From: Callaeas wilsoni
Taxonomy: Eukaryota > Chordata > Aves > Passeriformes > Callaeidae
Assembly (NCBI GenBank): GCA_013398955.1
Contig: VWPU01009580.1
Location: forward strand, 1 to 64,000
Reading direction: 5' to 3'
DNA: 64,000 nt
Part shown: one piece after another, positions 35,401 to 47,020 of the stretch
Numbering within the stretch: position 1 is the stretch's first letter
Layout: every line of letters starts with the position of its first letter
Made by a program: the position numbers and the translations under genes
Notes under the pieces: model-generated
Seen by the model: the letters and a program-made list of their open reading frames with translations, nothing else
The model's database searches: none
Told to the model about the DNA's origin: nothing

Positions 35401-38400
35401 ACTATATTTCTATTCAAGTTATTCCATTCAATTTCCAATGCCCCTTTGTTTACTTACATCACCCATCTTCAGTCTGAAGCCACTTTTAATGTGGTTTAAA
35501 CAACTCATCATTAGGAATTCACTAGCATAGCCATATCCATTCATGAACAATGCATTCATCTGTAAAGGCATATGTAAATACTGCAAAGGTTTTGCTAAGT
35601 GATCTACCGTTGTTTCATAACTACTGCTAAAGTTAGTCAGCCCTTCAAAGCCATGATGAGTCTGGCTTACAGAACATTTGTAATAAAGTCTTTCCTTTTC
35701 AGCTTCCTAAAGTGCGGTTTTCCTGAACCACAAAGAAGCAGCATGAATTAAATAGTGATGATAGATGCACTAAAATTTTCTCTGGAATTGTCAGACTTTT
35801 TTTTTTCCACTATCCCTTCTTTGCATATGGGTCCCAACTGTGTATTGAGCAGAAAATTACTCCTACCAAGAGATCTAGTCCTATTAGACTTCTAAATTGT
35901 TTGTTATAACAGTTTGTTTTCTTTCCTCTATCCTCACAAGAGCCTAACAAACCATGCACTCTAATCACATGGTGATTATAATTAGTGTATGACTGAAAAT
36001 GCAGTATGAGTAATGCATCGTGTTCTGTGCTAAACAAATATTCTATTGAAAACTAGAAGAAAAATATTATCCCAAGTATTAAAAATAAGGAAAATCTTAG
36101 GAGATTAATTTATGGCAGTTTAAGTCTCACCTGCTGTTAGCTGATTCACTCCTGGTTCTTATCTTATGAAAGGCACACACTCTTTTATTCAACAATTTTT
36201 AGTCTGACACAGTGATGTTTCTGGTTTCCATGGACATTCTTTTTATTGAAAACACAAGGAAACAAATGCTGGCTGAATGATAAAGGGATGGAAAAAATGC
36301 CAATGAAGTATTCAATCTGAAAGCACGTTTTGTAAATTTCTCCTCTGAATATCAAGATTTGGAACAGGGATGGGTTTTTTTGTCTTTTGAATTGCTCTTT
36401 GAGCATCACTGCTTCTGGACTACACATGTGTAGTACACTATGTGTATGTCTCAGTGTATGTGGCATTCATGGGGTTTTGCTCTTCTTACAGGAGCATATT
36501 TACAGTCATTCCTTAATTTTCCTTTGTTCTGTCCTCTGTGGCCATTGATGGAACATTGTCTTTGTGTTATACATAATTTCTTAAACTTCAAAAGGGAGGA
36601 CAGATGGAGTAGAAGTAATTTGAAATTAAGTCTTTAACATGTTTAATACTTTCTAATTCTGATTTACAAGTCAAACACATTAATGCTTTCCTTGTGCTAT
36701 AACTGAGAAATGATCCTCACATCAAAATATGACCTGTCAATAAACTCTCCAGATACTGATCAAAAAACTTTTTGCATTCATCCCATATAAACCCACTAAT
36801 CTCCACAGTTTAGGGGTTAAGTCTCACTTGCATTAAAAAGACAAATAAAGCCATGATCAATTCAGGTCCACAGACATTTCCAGAGAAAGTTAACATAACA
36901 TGAATGAAATAAAAATTAGGCCTTTCGTTTTCAATTAAAAACAATTAATTTTTGAATTTCACAGAAAATGTGTTATATATCTGTGATTTTTATTTGTCTG
37001 TTCCTTTTACTAATACATTAGAAGAGCAAAAATAGGAATTTATTTCCAATAAACCTCTCCATTCAACAAATATTTTGTCTCACCGGTTGACTACTCAGCA
37101 TGCCTGCCTTTTGTTAACATCATTGACAAAGGAATAGACACACGTCTGGGGTACCCAACTGTGTATTATCTACACTACAAATCACCCGTCTTCACTCGTT
37201 AGCTCCTGCATTGAAACACACAAGGGAACTCAGGTGTTCATATCACCAAGGCATGAATTCTTAAAACTGTTTTTTCTTAAACTGACTGGTGAACTATCAC
37301 GGGTGAATGGGAAAGCAAAAATAAGAACTGGTGCATTTGAAACAAAAGTTGACACTTTTATAAAAACAGAGACTGAAAGCCTAGCCACAGTGCTGTTGTT
37401 CTGTATCTGGAGTCATAGCAAAGGCAGAATGTAAGCTGACATCTTCACTCTCTTTATGCTTAAGGGCAGAGGACAACCCCTTTTTTTTTTTAATCCCATC
37501 ATCTTGGGGAAGCTCTGCAGGGCTTTGGCTATATCTCTATCTACAGTGTGTGTATGCTTTCGTTATTAACTACGCTGCATTGAAAATCCATCCTGTAATT
37601 CCAGTAAAGGTACTGACACCACCATTCCCTCTTAAGACTTCAGGAACAGTTGAACAAAACACTATTAATTTTCTCTTTCAATTCTGACAATGTTCTGTGT
37701 CTTTTCTGTCTAGTGTATACTGTAGGCAAATAAAAAATAAGGCCCATGATCATCTTACAAGCCTTGATTTTATGTGTAACTTGTTCAAACTAAAAGGTTA
37801 TGTTTACTGAATTACTCAAATGACTACTATTAGGCAATTGCCTTCCTCACAAAACCCATATCCTATCATTTCTCACATAATTGTAAATGATCAATAATAA
37901 TAGAGCTCCTTTCACTCCCCATAGTAGTCAATCAAGGGCTGAATTAGATACACTTGAACAACATACACCATAACTGCATTTTATGTATCCTATTTGATGC
38001 TTTGTAATCTTAATATTTGGAAACTTTTCTATCAAAATCAATGACAAAATAATCAAGTCCAGTATTTTAAAAATATAACATTGTTAATACGCTGAAAAAT
38101 AGTAATATCAGCTCACAGTGTATACTTGATTATTTGTAGATCACATATTAACTGAATGAATAAATGAATTGCTCCAATGTCTTGTATATTGGTGCTTCTT
38201 ATTTTAAATCTATATACACAGATGTAAAGCAATCCTACTTGTGTGTGAAATTCAAGTAACTTTTCCCTGGGCTGCAATGGAAACTGAGAAGAAGCTTATG
38301 GCATTGCACGAGCAAACTAATTCTGTTTGGGAGCTGCTTTAGTCCACCTGTGCAGTGCAGCTCTCACAAACACCGCAATAGGCTCTTTTCCTCCATAAAA

Positions 38401-38667
38401 GCCACAGACAGAAACTCACACCACTTTGCGGAATATCTTATTAGCTTAAATCATTCTTTGTCTGAGCGTATGGATTTTCCTCAATGTCATCTACAAGGCA
38501 ATGCTAAACCACAAAAAAATACCTTTAACCTTAAACATGCATGTGGTTCTGATTAAGCCTTCCAAATCACTCACATTTAAACTTAAGTAACTGTCTAACA
38601 GCTTCATTTGTGGGAAGCCAAAAGAATCCATTTCCTTTTTTTATATGTGATGGTCTTCCACACAGAT

Positions 38668-38717
38668 ACAAAAAAAAACAAAACAAAAGTCAAAACAAAA
38701 CCAAACAAAAAAAAAAA
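38668..38717 (+). repeat. A/C-rich tract, left half of an imperfect inverted pair
   Basis: A run of CAAAA-type units (with oligo-A) faces a T/G-rich run of GTTTG/GTTTTG units at 38772-38813, some 55 bp later. The two halves are approximately complementary and could pair imperfectly. The Lys/Asn/Gln-rich frames on both strands here are artefacts of this composition. Confidence 0.7.
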
Positions 38718-38771
38718 GCAGAAAGTAATCATCATGATATAACCATAAAAATACAGGAACCACAGAAATTC

Positions 38772-38813
38772 AGTTTGAGTTTGTTTGTGTTGAGTTTTGT
38801 TGGGGTTTTTTTT
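38772..38813 (+). repeat. T/G-rich tract, right half of an imperfect inverted pair
   Basis: gtttgagtttgtttgtgttg and following GTTTTG units, ending in ggggtttttttt. It is roughly the reverse complement of the A/C-rich tract at 38668-38717. Confidence 0.7.
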
Positions 38814-39603
38814 ATTCATAGTTTGTTACTGAAACTATTTCAGTTGGTTTCTGCCTTTCTAGCTCTAAAACTTCACTTCAAGTTTCTGCTTCTTTGTTTG
38901 CTTGTTTTCAAAAACTTCTTTAAACCCGTAATCTAACTGTTACATTGTCACATAAACTCATCCATACAGATCCCAGTTTGGAAGTTATAAATCCACTGTG
39001 TTGTATATGGATTGAAATCACAAACTGTAATTTTGCTCAGAAGGAGAGGGAAACAATGGTTACTTGACATGCAGTTTTTCAATACTTTCTCTGTGCTTTT
39101 GAATATGTATCTATGGGCCTTATTTATTGGACAGTATTCAAAACCTCCTTGTGGGCCCAATCACTGATTTTCTCAGGGGCTCTTCAGTCAGGGTCTCAGT
39201 ACTCTAGAATCTGAATACTTTCCAAACCTTAATTAATGTATTGTTGCAGAGTCCTGTGAGAAAAGAGGATTATACTGTCCAATTAAGAAATAGGGAAATG
39301 AGAAAATGTAAGGTAAAAGCCTTCATTAGACAAAATGCCTATTCTAGCATACTTATATCTGTTTTTCTCACAGTACTGAACTTTAGATAGCATTATATAC
39401 TTTTAAGGTAGAAGTTTCTTGGATTTAGCTGTGATTAAGAGGACAAGATGAAATGTTTTCAAAACAAATATATGTTCTAGAAAAAGAAAATTAGTATGGA
39501 TTAATTGGCTCACTTGCCATTGTAAAAATTCAGAGATAGAGTTAATTTTTTTCACAGCAGCATATTCATTTTATTCAACTGTGAAGGTTTCCTTTCTGTT
39601 CCA

Positions 39604-39728
39604 GAAGGATTTCTCCTTCAACCATGGCGAATCTACCCATTTCTACAGCAAATCAGGCAGACAGGATACAGACAACAGCAGCCCTCTTACTAAGCTGCAG
39701 AGAATCTTTATCCGGTGAAGCAGGATGA
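39604..39728 (+). CDS. Candidate small exon with Kozak start (weak)
   Basis: A good-looking splice acceptor (gtttcctttctgttccag, ending at 39604) is followed 19 bases later by accATGGcg at 39624, an optimal Kozak context. The frame runs 34 codons (MANLPISTANQADRIQ...) to TGA at 39726-39728. A possible donor, ccg|gtgaag, lies at 39714. No family is recognised and the piece is short, so a chance combination is more likely than a gene. It is noted because acceptor and strong start coincide. Confidence 0.15.
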
Positions 39729-42700
39729 AAATATTAATGAAGTCAATTGATGATGAGACAAAGTGTGTAACATATGTAAAAGTCTGGACAGTGAGAGGTG
39801 TTCTCTATGTGATAGGCACTGTAATGGCATAAATTTTAATTTCAGTTCCATCAAAAGGTGTCTCATAAGCTCTAAAGATTGATTTCCAAAATAGTCAATG
39901 CTAATCAGTTGTCCTGCCACAAGATTTCATCAGAGAAATGCAATTAAATGATTTTATCAAGCACTAAGGCAATATAGGTCAAGTGTAGGGGTTGTAATTT
40001 ATTACAATCTGATTTCTTGAATTCGTTGTTTTTTGACTTTGCACAGGTTTCAGTGTCTACACAGATAGCAACATAGGTGGACAAGGGAGGAGACAGTAGG
40101 TTGTGTCTGTTCATTTCCTAGATAAATTGGTAACAGAAATCGCTAACACTAAATATGCAGGGGTTGTATGAGATGATTTTCTGGATATCTTTTGTGTGTT
40201 CTTTTTGCTACACAGAAAGGTTTTGTCTTCCTTTGGGAGCGGTGAAGAATACAAAAGAATTGTTCTCTCACCAAGGAGAATAGACTCATTGATGTAGGAA
40301 TGGAATAAATTGATAAACCAATACAAAATCCAAACCTTGTGGCTCCAGCTGTATTGTATTAGATGCACTGTTACAAACAACATCCTAGGAATATTAAAAT
40401 TCTTAGGTTAGCAGAAAATAAAGATATTCTAATCTCATATACCTGGAAAATGGCCCCCAAAGAAAATATTACTATATATGCCAGCCAACTCTCATCACTC
40501 CACTCGACAGCCCGTGGGATCAGAACTCCACAAAACTGAGTTTTCCATTTAATTTCTTGGGATTTTTTTTTTCCATTTGTTCCTAAACTTGTCAACTCTT
40601 TTTGTATATCAACAACCACTGAGACATAGTAAAAATGGGAAAATTGGTAGAATATTTCATTTCTTACTTTCATACAGGCAACTTAACCAGAAATCCTGAT
40701 ATTTTTCTCAGGCTGACTCAGAAAACAAAAAGCAATCTCTATGGCATTTACCAGAATGTATTCCAAACTTAGTTCATTTGAATCATGAAAATTATTTGCA
40801 TATTAAAACAAACACAAATAATGTTGATTTCCTCTGAAATACTGTATTGCTGTTTTGTAAATAAGATAATTCTCATTATACTGACAGAGTGGGAACAATC
40901 TGTATATTTATACTCTATGTGGTATAGAAGTACTAATATTTTAAATCTGTACAGTTCACTTATCTCTGTCTACTGACCTTGTCATTCTGATTCCACCATG
41001 AAAGTAGGAACTGTACTTTCACATCTTTTATTTACTCACAGGCTGAAATTAGTTCTATGGCCTATGGGTTCCCTGAAGCTTCTGTGATTCACTGAATTGC
41101 TTCTGCTGGGTTATTGCACATTAGAAATGAAATAATTGCCAGCAGCAGTTGCTTTCTGACCGATACTGCAAGCCAAATATACGTCTATTAAAACAAGTTA
41201 CAAGAGGTATCTTCAGGAGAAAATGAGCATCACAATGTTTAACTAGCCGTTGTGGATGAGAGCAAACTACACTTGAGCTGTACCAGGAGAAGGTTCCAAC
41301 TTAAGTTTAGAACTGATTTTTGTTAACTCTGTCAGCATTATTTGCCTGTATCTTCCTGGAACATTAAGCCACTTTAACATGAAGCAATTTTGAGCCATAC
41401 TTAAAATAAAAATGTAATTTGCAGCTGCTCATTAGAATACATTTTAAAATAAAAGTGACCAGAAATATGGCAAATTAGAGCATGCCAATCCTACAAAATC
41501 CAAGATTGGTGCTAAACTTCCAGCCAGGGTGCACACTCATCCATATCCCTGTCCTGATTTAGGATGAGACCTGAGCAGGAAAGCCAGAAGAGGAGCACAG
41601 CTGAACAGACTCCTAGGCAGGAGACCATACAATTAGCATTGCACAAACATGTCTTTGCACAAAACTGCAGAAATCCTCCTAAATAAAACCTCTCAGTAGT
41701 GGTAAGTAAGAAAAGTATTTAAATATTTTACGTACTTCGAAACAATTAAGACTGCATAAAAAGACTCTTCCAAATCAGGAATTCCATTGGTATTTACTAA
41801 AATTTCTCAAATAAATCTACATAAGAGAAGTATGCTTTGACCTCTTCATTGCCATGGACTTGGCAATGTCATGGCATTGTCCAGTTCCATGAAGATATGA
41901 TGCATTTCTTATCTTTTTTTGTATCAGTTTATAGTAGATATTGATTTAAGCTTCGTATTCTGCCTGTTGTAAGCATGCCTGTAGCAATTCTAATAACAGT
42001 TACTCTGTTAAATTAATTTTTAGCACTCTGGAGCTCCTAATATCTTATGTGACACACAGATAGATAAAATACCACAGGGTGCATCCACTATTTTTAATTA
42101 TAATGTATAAGCATTTATACATTAAAAAACTGGAAAAACATTAAATGAACTTCACCTCTTCACAGTATTATCTTCACTATAATCTGTATTTTCACAAGTC
42201 CCAGAGCACCAAGAAAATGCACAGACGTCCAAGATCATAAATTCGGAGCCAGATACTCTTCTGCTTGTGCCCACGTTCGCGGTGGTTGCATGCCATTCTG
42301 AACAATTTGAAGTGGAATGCTAGCAACATATTTTAAGTCATTTCAAATTGAGAAAGATAACACAGCTTTCTAAAGCACTGTGGCCATCTTCCAACATTAA
42401 TAAAATTCTCATTTCTATAACACATAACCCTGAGCCACACAGCCCCTTAAGTTTCAATTTATTTCATGAAAAATTTGACATACTGGATTTTATAGGCCTA
42501 ACACAATTTTAAACACAAAAGAAACAACAGTGCACTATGCACTGTGATCATTTTTAGAAACACTTAACACAGTCACAGCTGTTTAGGTCTTGTCCTGCTT
42601 GCAAAGAGCTTTATTTTTCAAATTTAATCCAACAATCATGGAAAATATCAATAGACAGTAATATTAGTAAATGTATTATGCTAGTATATAATAACTTTAT

Positions 42701-45494
42701 GTCACATTTGCTTCTCAGAGATACTAAATCTACCAACACCACCAAAATGAAACAAATATTCAGATATGATCAGTTTACAGACCTTAAAAGTTTAAAACAG
42801 AAAACCTTAGAACAAAATGAGTTACCATTAAAAATCTAGTGAGCATTGAAAGTTACTTATACACACTATAAACACAAAAATCATGTCTGTGAGATGCTAC
42901 TGCATAGTCAGATATCAAAAACAAAAGTTTTAGAAAAACTATATTTGGAAACGTGGGTGAGGGTCTCCAAAGTTTTAAATTAGTTTATCTTCTATAGAGA
43001 CTTGTTACTTTAGCTGTGCATGAAAGAAGGGGAAAGGTTATGTTTCCAACACATAATAAATATTCATTATTCTAAAGAAAAATTGCTAGTGGCATTTTTG
43101 GCAAAACTACAGGCACATTCTATAGTATTCTATCAAAGCTCCTATCATATGTTTTACTAAAAATGTGAATTAAAAACCACTATATTTGGAAAAATACCAT
43201 TTAGAGAAATTTACATATTCCCAAGATTTCAGCAGCAATAAACGTCTTCTGTATTTAAAAAATGCTTTGTGTAAATAAAATATCTAAAGTATCAGTCTTT
43301 GCAAGAATCCATCAGGTCTTATTCTCAATTCATTAAGTGAAAGACTGATATACAACAGTCACATTATTTTACAACTGATTATTTATTACTTCCATTTATG
43401 AGCAAAAAACAGCACTCTGAAGAAATATTGGTTAATGCACTGGCCCAGATCTCCCAGCCTACCTGGTCATTGTATAGCTCAGAATTATCTATAGAGCTCC
43501 TCCTTTGTGCTCCAGCTCTTCTGCTTTTCTCCTGTGTCTAAAAGACACATAAAATTTGAAGGATCAATTCATTTCCCTCAAGACCTTATTCTGGAAAGTG
43601 CGCGCACTCAGCTCCTTTCATTTGTCACCCCACAAACTGCAAGTCACCTCCAAGCCTGTGTTCACGATCTCCAAATAAGACTGGAAGAAAACATGTTTAC
43701 ATGGTTCTTGGTCAGGATAATCCAATAGCTTGTATAAAGTTTGCAGTGTTATCAGAGAACCTGAATATTGTACTGAAATGAATATCAATAGAAGGCATTG
43801 TTAGGCTTTAGAGGATAAAAATTACATATAAATTTTTCCAAAGAGGAAGAGCTGTTTGTCTGAAGAGGATTTCCTCATTATTTCAGTGACTGATGAAACT
43901 ATAAATAAAAAGACAAACTTTCAAAGCAGGTTATAAACTTCTGCTCTGATATTTTAAACATACCCACTACCATTAGGCCTACCCCAAAATCTCTTCTACT
44001 GATTACTCACAACAGCTGAATCCTTACTAATGAGACAAGTACAGAAGGAGAAGGAGAAATACTACGGAAGAAGTTTTTCCAAGCTTCCAATGAAACAACA
44101 CAAGAAAGAATGCCTTACAGAGACATTGGAATGTGTTCATTTCTTGTCAGTCTGGAGGAAAGATCAATCCAAAAGGGCATAAGGAGAAAAGAAATGGAAT
44201 ATTGCAGTAAAATATTGTAATGGCACTGAGGATCTTCATCAAAACTTTGATGAAAAGTCCAAGAGAAGTACCAAATTTTAAAACAACTATCTGCTTTGTT
44301 AGTCAATTCAGGTTTGCTGATAAATCTTCACTGTGTCCTCTTGCATATGGAAGAAAGCAGTCCTCCTGATAAGGAGCAGTTGTAGGAAGGTTGATAATCT
44401 GTAAAAACCAAAAAATATAGACCCACAGAACTCAGCTTCAAAGCTAGGGCTTTAAGGCCTAGAAGAATAAGTTTGGGTCGCACTTCAGTTCAGGCAAGAG
44501 TTTGGATTAAACAACTTGCATAGAGCCCCATTACAGATATGCCAATAAGCTGAAATCCTCTGAGTCATGGTTAGGAATGTTTATTGTTCATGCATATAGA
44601 AAATACTTTATTTCTGGTTATCCACAAATTTGTCATTTTCTTCTTCTTCTAACTGAACTAAATGTCTCTAGGGCCCATAACTGTAATGATATAGTTACGA
44701 TAATACAATGACAGATAGAGATGCTTTAAATATTTTTTAGAAATTTATGGTACACTTTAAATAATAATGTTGCTGCATTGACTGTTTGATTTAAGCACCA
44801 CTATATATCTTTCTCCTCAAGACTGAAGTAACCCAGGTATGTTAGGCAGATTGGAAATAATGTGGGAGGGACCTGAAATATGTCCAAAGTGGATCATCAA
44901 TAGTAAGGTTTTAGTTTCATTATCATCTGACCTCAAGCTCAAAATCCATTTTCTTTTCAAATTACCCAGGATATTTAGCTAAGACAACTAAAAATATCCT
45001 CTTCTTTTTTATAATGGATGGAAAGAGAGCTAGAATAAAGCAGCACATCCCCGCTCCTCCCACTGAAAATTCCACTCAGCATTTCAGCTAATAAAAAAAT
45101 TGGTATCCCCTTATCTGAATAGAAGAGATCTGCTGTACAAAAGGCAGATGCTGATAATAAATATAAGAATAGGTAGGTAGGATACTGAAATTCCATGGAC
45201 AAATGCAGATAGCAAGAAAGAGAAAAGGAAGGAACACGCAGCAGCAAGTAGGTTTCAATAATTTGGATATACAAGCAGATCATACTTTGCACTGTGCAGC
45301 TACCACAGTAGACACTGTGAAAGCAGACAAATCCTCGTTCAGCCTGTAGTAATTGTGCTGTTAACACTGGCCTTGGGTGGGCACCCTGAGAACAAATGGC
45401 ACTGGCACCTCCCTTTTTAAATTGCCCTGTTCCTGCCATTTGCAAACAGTTCAACCTATTGCTCTTCAATAGAGTCTGAGAAAGACTCTATAGG

Positions 45495-47020
45495 ACCAAC
45501 AGGTGATTGAGGAGCTGTAAAAGAATATAAGGCCAAAGCTGAGTGGTTAAATTAATTCTTTGTATTGATGTTCTCTATAGATGAGTTTAGACCGATTTCC
45601 ACAGGGGAAACTTTTTTGCAGAGGGAGAATTGTAGGAATTATTTGCAATTGGACTGTCAGTGAAAAAAATCTTAGAACAAATCAATAAAATGAATAGTAA
45701 CAAATCACCACAACAAAATGATATTCACCTATGAGCTAAAAAAAACTCAAATATGAAATTTTCATGTGGTTAATACTACTGAAAGTGATCTCAGTGCTGA
45801 GAGAATTAATGGTTAAAGAAATAAGCCAGTTCTACTGATAGGTTTCAGTTGGAGTAGAAGAAAATATGCATGAGTTAGTCTGACCTCTTCAAAAAAAAAG
45901 GAAACTAAATGTAAAAAAAGGATAGATGAACAAATAAATATGATATAATGAGAAGAATTAACTCAGCTTTTGTAGTGTATTATTGTGCCTCACAAAATTA
46001 CTGGAGCTCTTTCAGAAATTGAAGAGCACAATAACATGGGACATGTTGCTGACATTATTTACTTGAATTTTCAAAAAGATTTTAACAAAATTTCTCAGCA
46101 AGGGTTCTTATAGACAGTAAGGTACTTAGAATAATAGGAAAGCTATTTTGTAAGATACTTTGTAAGGACATAAAGAATACCAAGTTTTAAAAAAAATTCT
46201 TCTATGAAGGGAGTTTTCTAGAAAACATCAACAAGCATATGGATATTTCTTTTATTCAGAGTTTATAGCAGGCTCTGGGGTTACTGATGAAAAGATGACC
46301 AATTTTGCTGACAATGCTAAATTATTTAGCATTATCAAAACAAAAGCCAGCTGCAACCAGCTACAGAAGGTTATCATAAAAGCTGTTTGGACTTGGAAAA
46401 TATCCAACGAATATCAACATCCACTAATATAAATCAGCTATTATTATGATAAGTCTAAATTGGCCATGTCCACTCAAAACAGAGTTTTGTGAGTCTTTAA
46501 CGCATCTATACAAGCTTCAGCTCAATACTCATGAGAGGTCATGAAAGCAGCAGAATGGTACACATAGTTAGATAAGGAATCCAAAATAAATGTTGTTGAA
46601 TATTGAATGTAGTCCTAATTCCCCACATCTGAAAATGGACTCTGGAGAGTGAAAGAAGGTACAGAGAAGTGTACCTAGGAGGATAAAAAGTTGTTCTTTG
46701 AAGTGGAGAGATGAAAAATACTAGGTAGAAAAGAAACACCCATGAGATTAATATGATGAATACTTATAAAATATTGATTTGAACAAAATATACAGAGAAC
46801 TGTTCCCTGGTTCCCATCATGAAGGAACTTAGGTGACTTAGTTATCAAGTGTCAGGCTTAAAGCAAACAAAAGGAAACACTTTTCACAAAGCACATAATT
46901 AAACTGTAGAACTCATAGTTACAGGATGTTGGAGATGTCAAAACCTTAGGTGGGTTAAGAAGTAATTAGAAAAAATCTTATGGAAGAAAAAATTCGTCCA
47001 GGGCTATTCTATAATACACA
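45495..47020 (+). mobile_element. Old, decayed CR1 LINE, RT to C-terminus (about 1.5 kb)
   Basis: Plus-strand translation, with many shifts and stops, shows the CR1 ORF2 order. First comes the pre-RT segment ending in a CR1-like LNxxFxxVFSIDEFR piece (about 45550-45590). A decayed KSPxxxDIHP block lies at about 45698-45735 and DIIYLNFQKDFNKISQQG, the first palm block, at 46051-46104. NFADN-like tttgctgacaatgctaaatt, the FADD catalytic box, is at about 46298. The C-terminal block is at 46840-47010 (caagtgtcaggcttaaagcaaac, aacacttttcacaaagcaca, ttaaactgtagaactcatag, acaggatgttggagatg, ggaagaaaaaattcgtcc), matching the CR1 'WNSLPQDVV...GGF...EE' end. Divergence is far greater than in the other CR1 copies here, and the wording resembles CR1 lineages shared with turtles and crocodilians. 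No intact frame of note remains. Confidence 0.8.

Larger units (their letters stand above)
32493..45494. other. 13-kb AT-rich gene desert segment
   Basis: No repeat family or exon could be named with confidence. Minus-strand frames at 34355-34771 (138 codons), 40371-40673 (100 codons) and 44975-45469 (164 codons) have no domain. The last one ends right where the old CR1 starts. A 16-bp perfect palindrome (actacacatgtgtagt) lies at 36419-36434, and a T11 run near 37481. The part 41900-43400 is especially AT-rich. Conserved non-coding elements may well be present but cannot be told from one sequence. Confidence 0.5.

Noticed and set aside
36419..36434. 16-bp perfect palindrome actacacatgtgtagt
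   Set aside because: Palindromes of this size around an ACATGT core are not rare in 64 kb. No further structure surrounds it.
44975..45469. 164-codon minus-strand open frame next to the old CR1
   Set aside because: No recognisable domain or splice framing. It reads as chance, although its exact abutment to the CR1 was noted.
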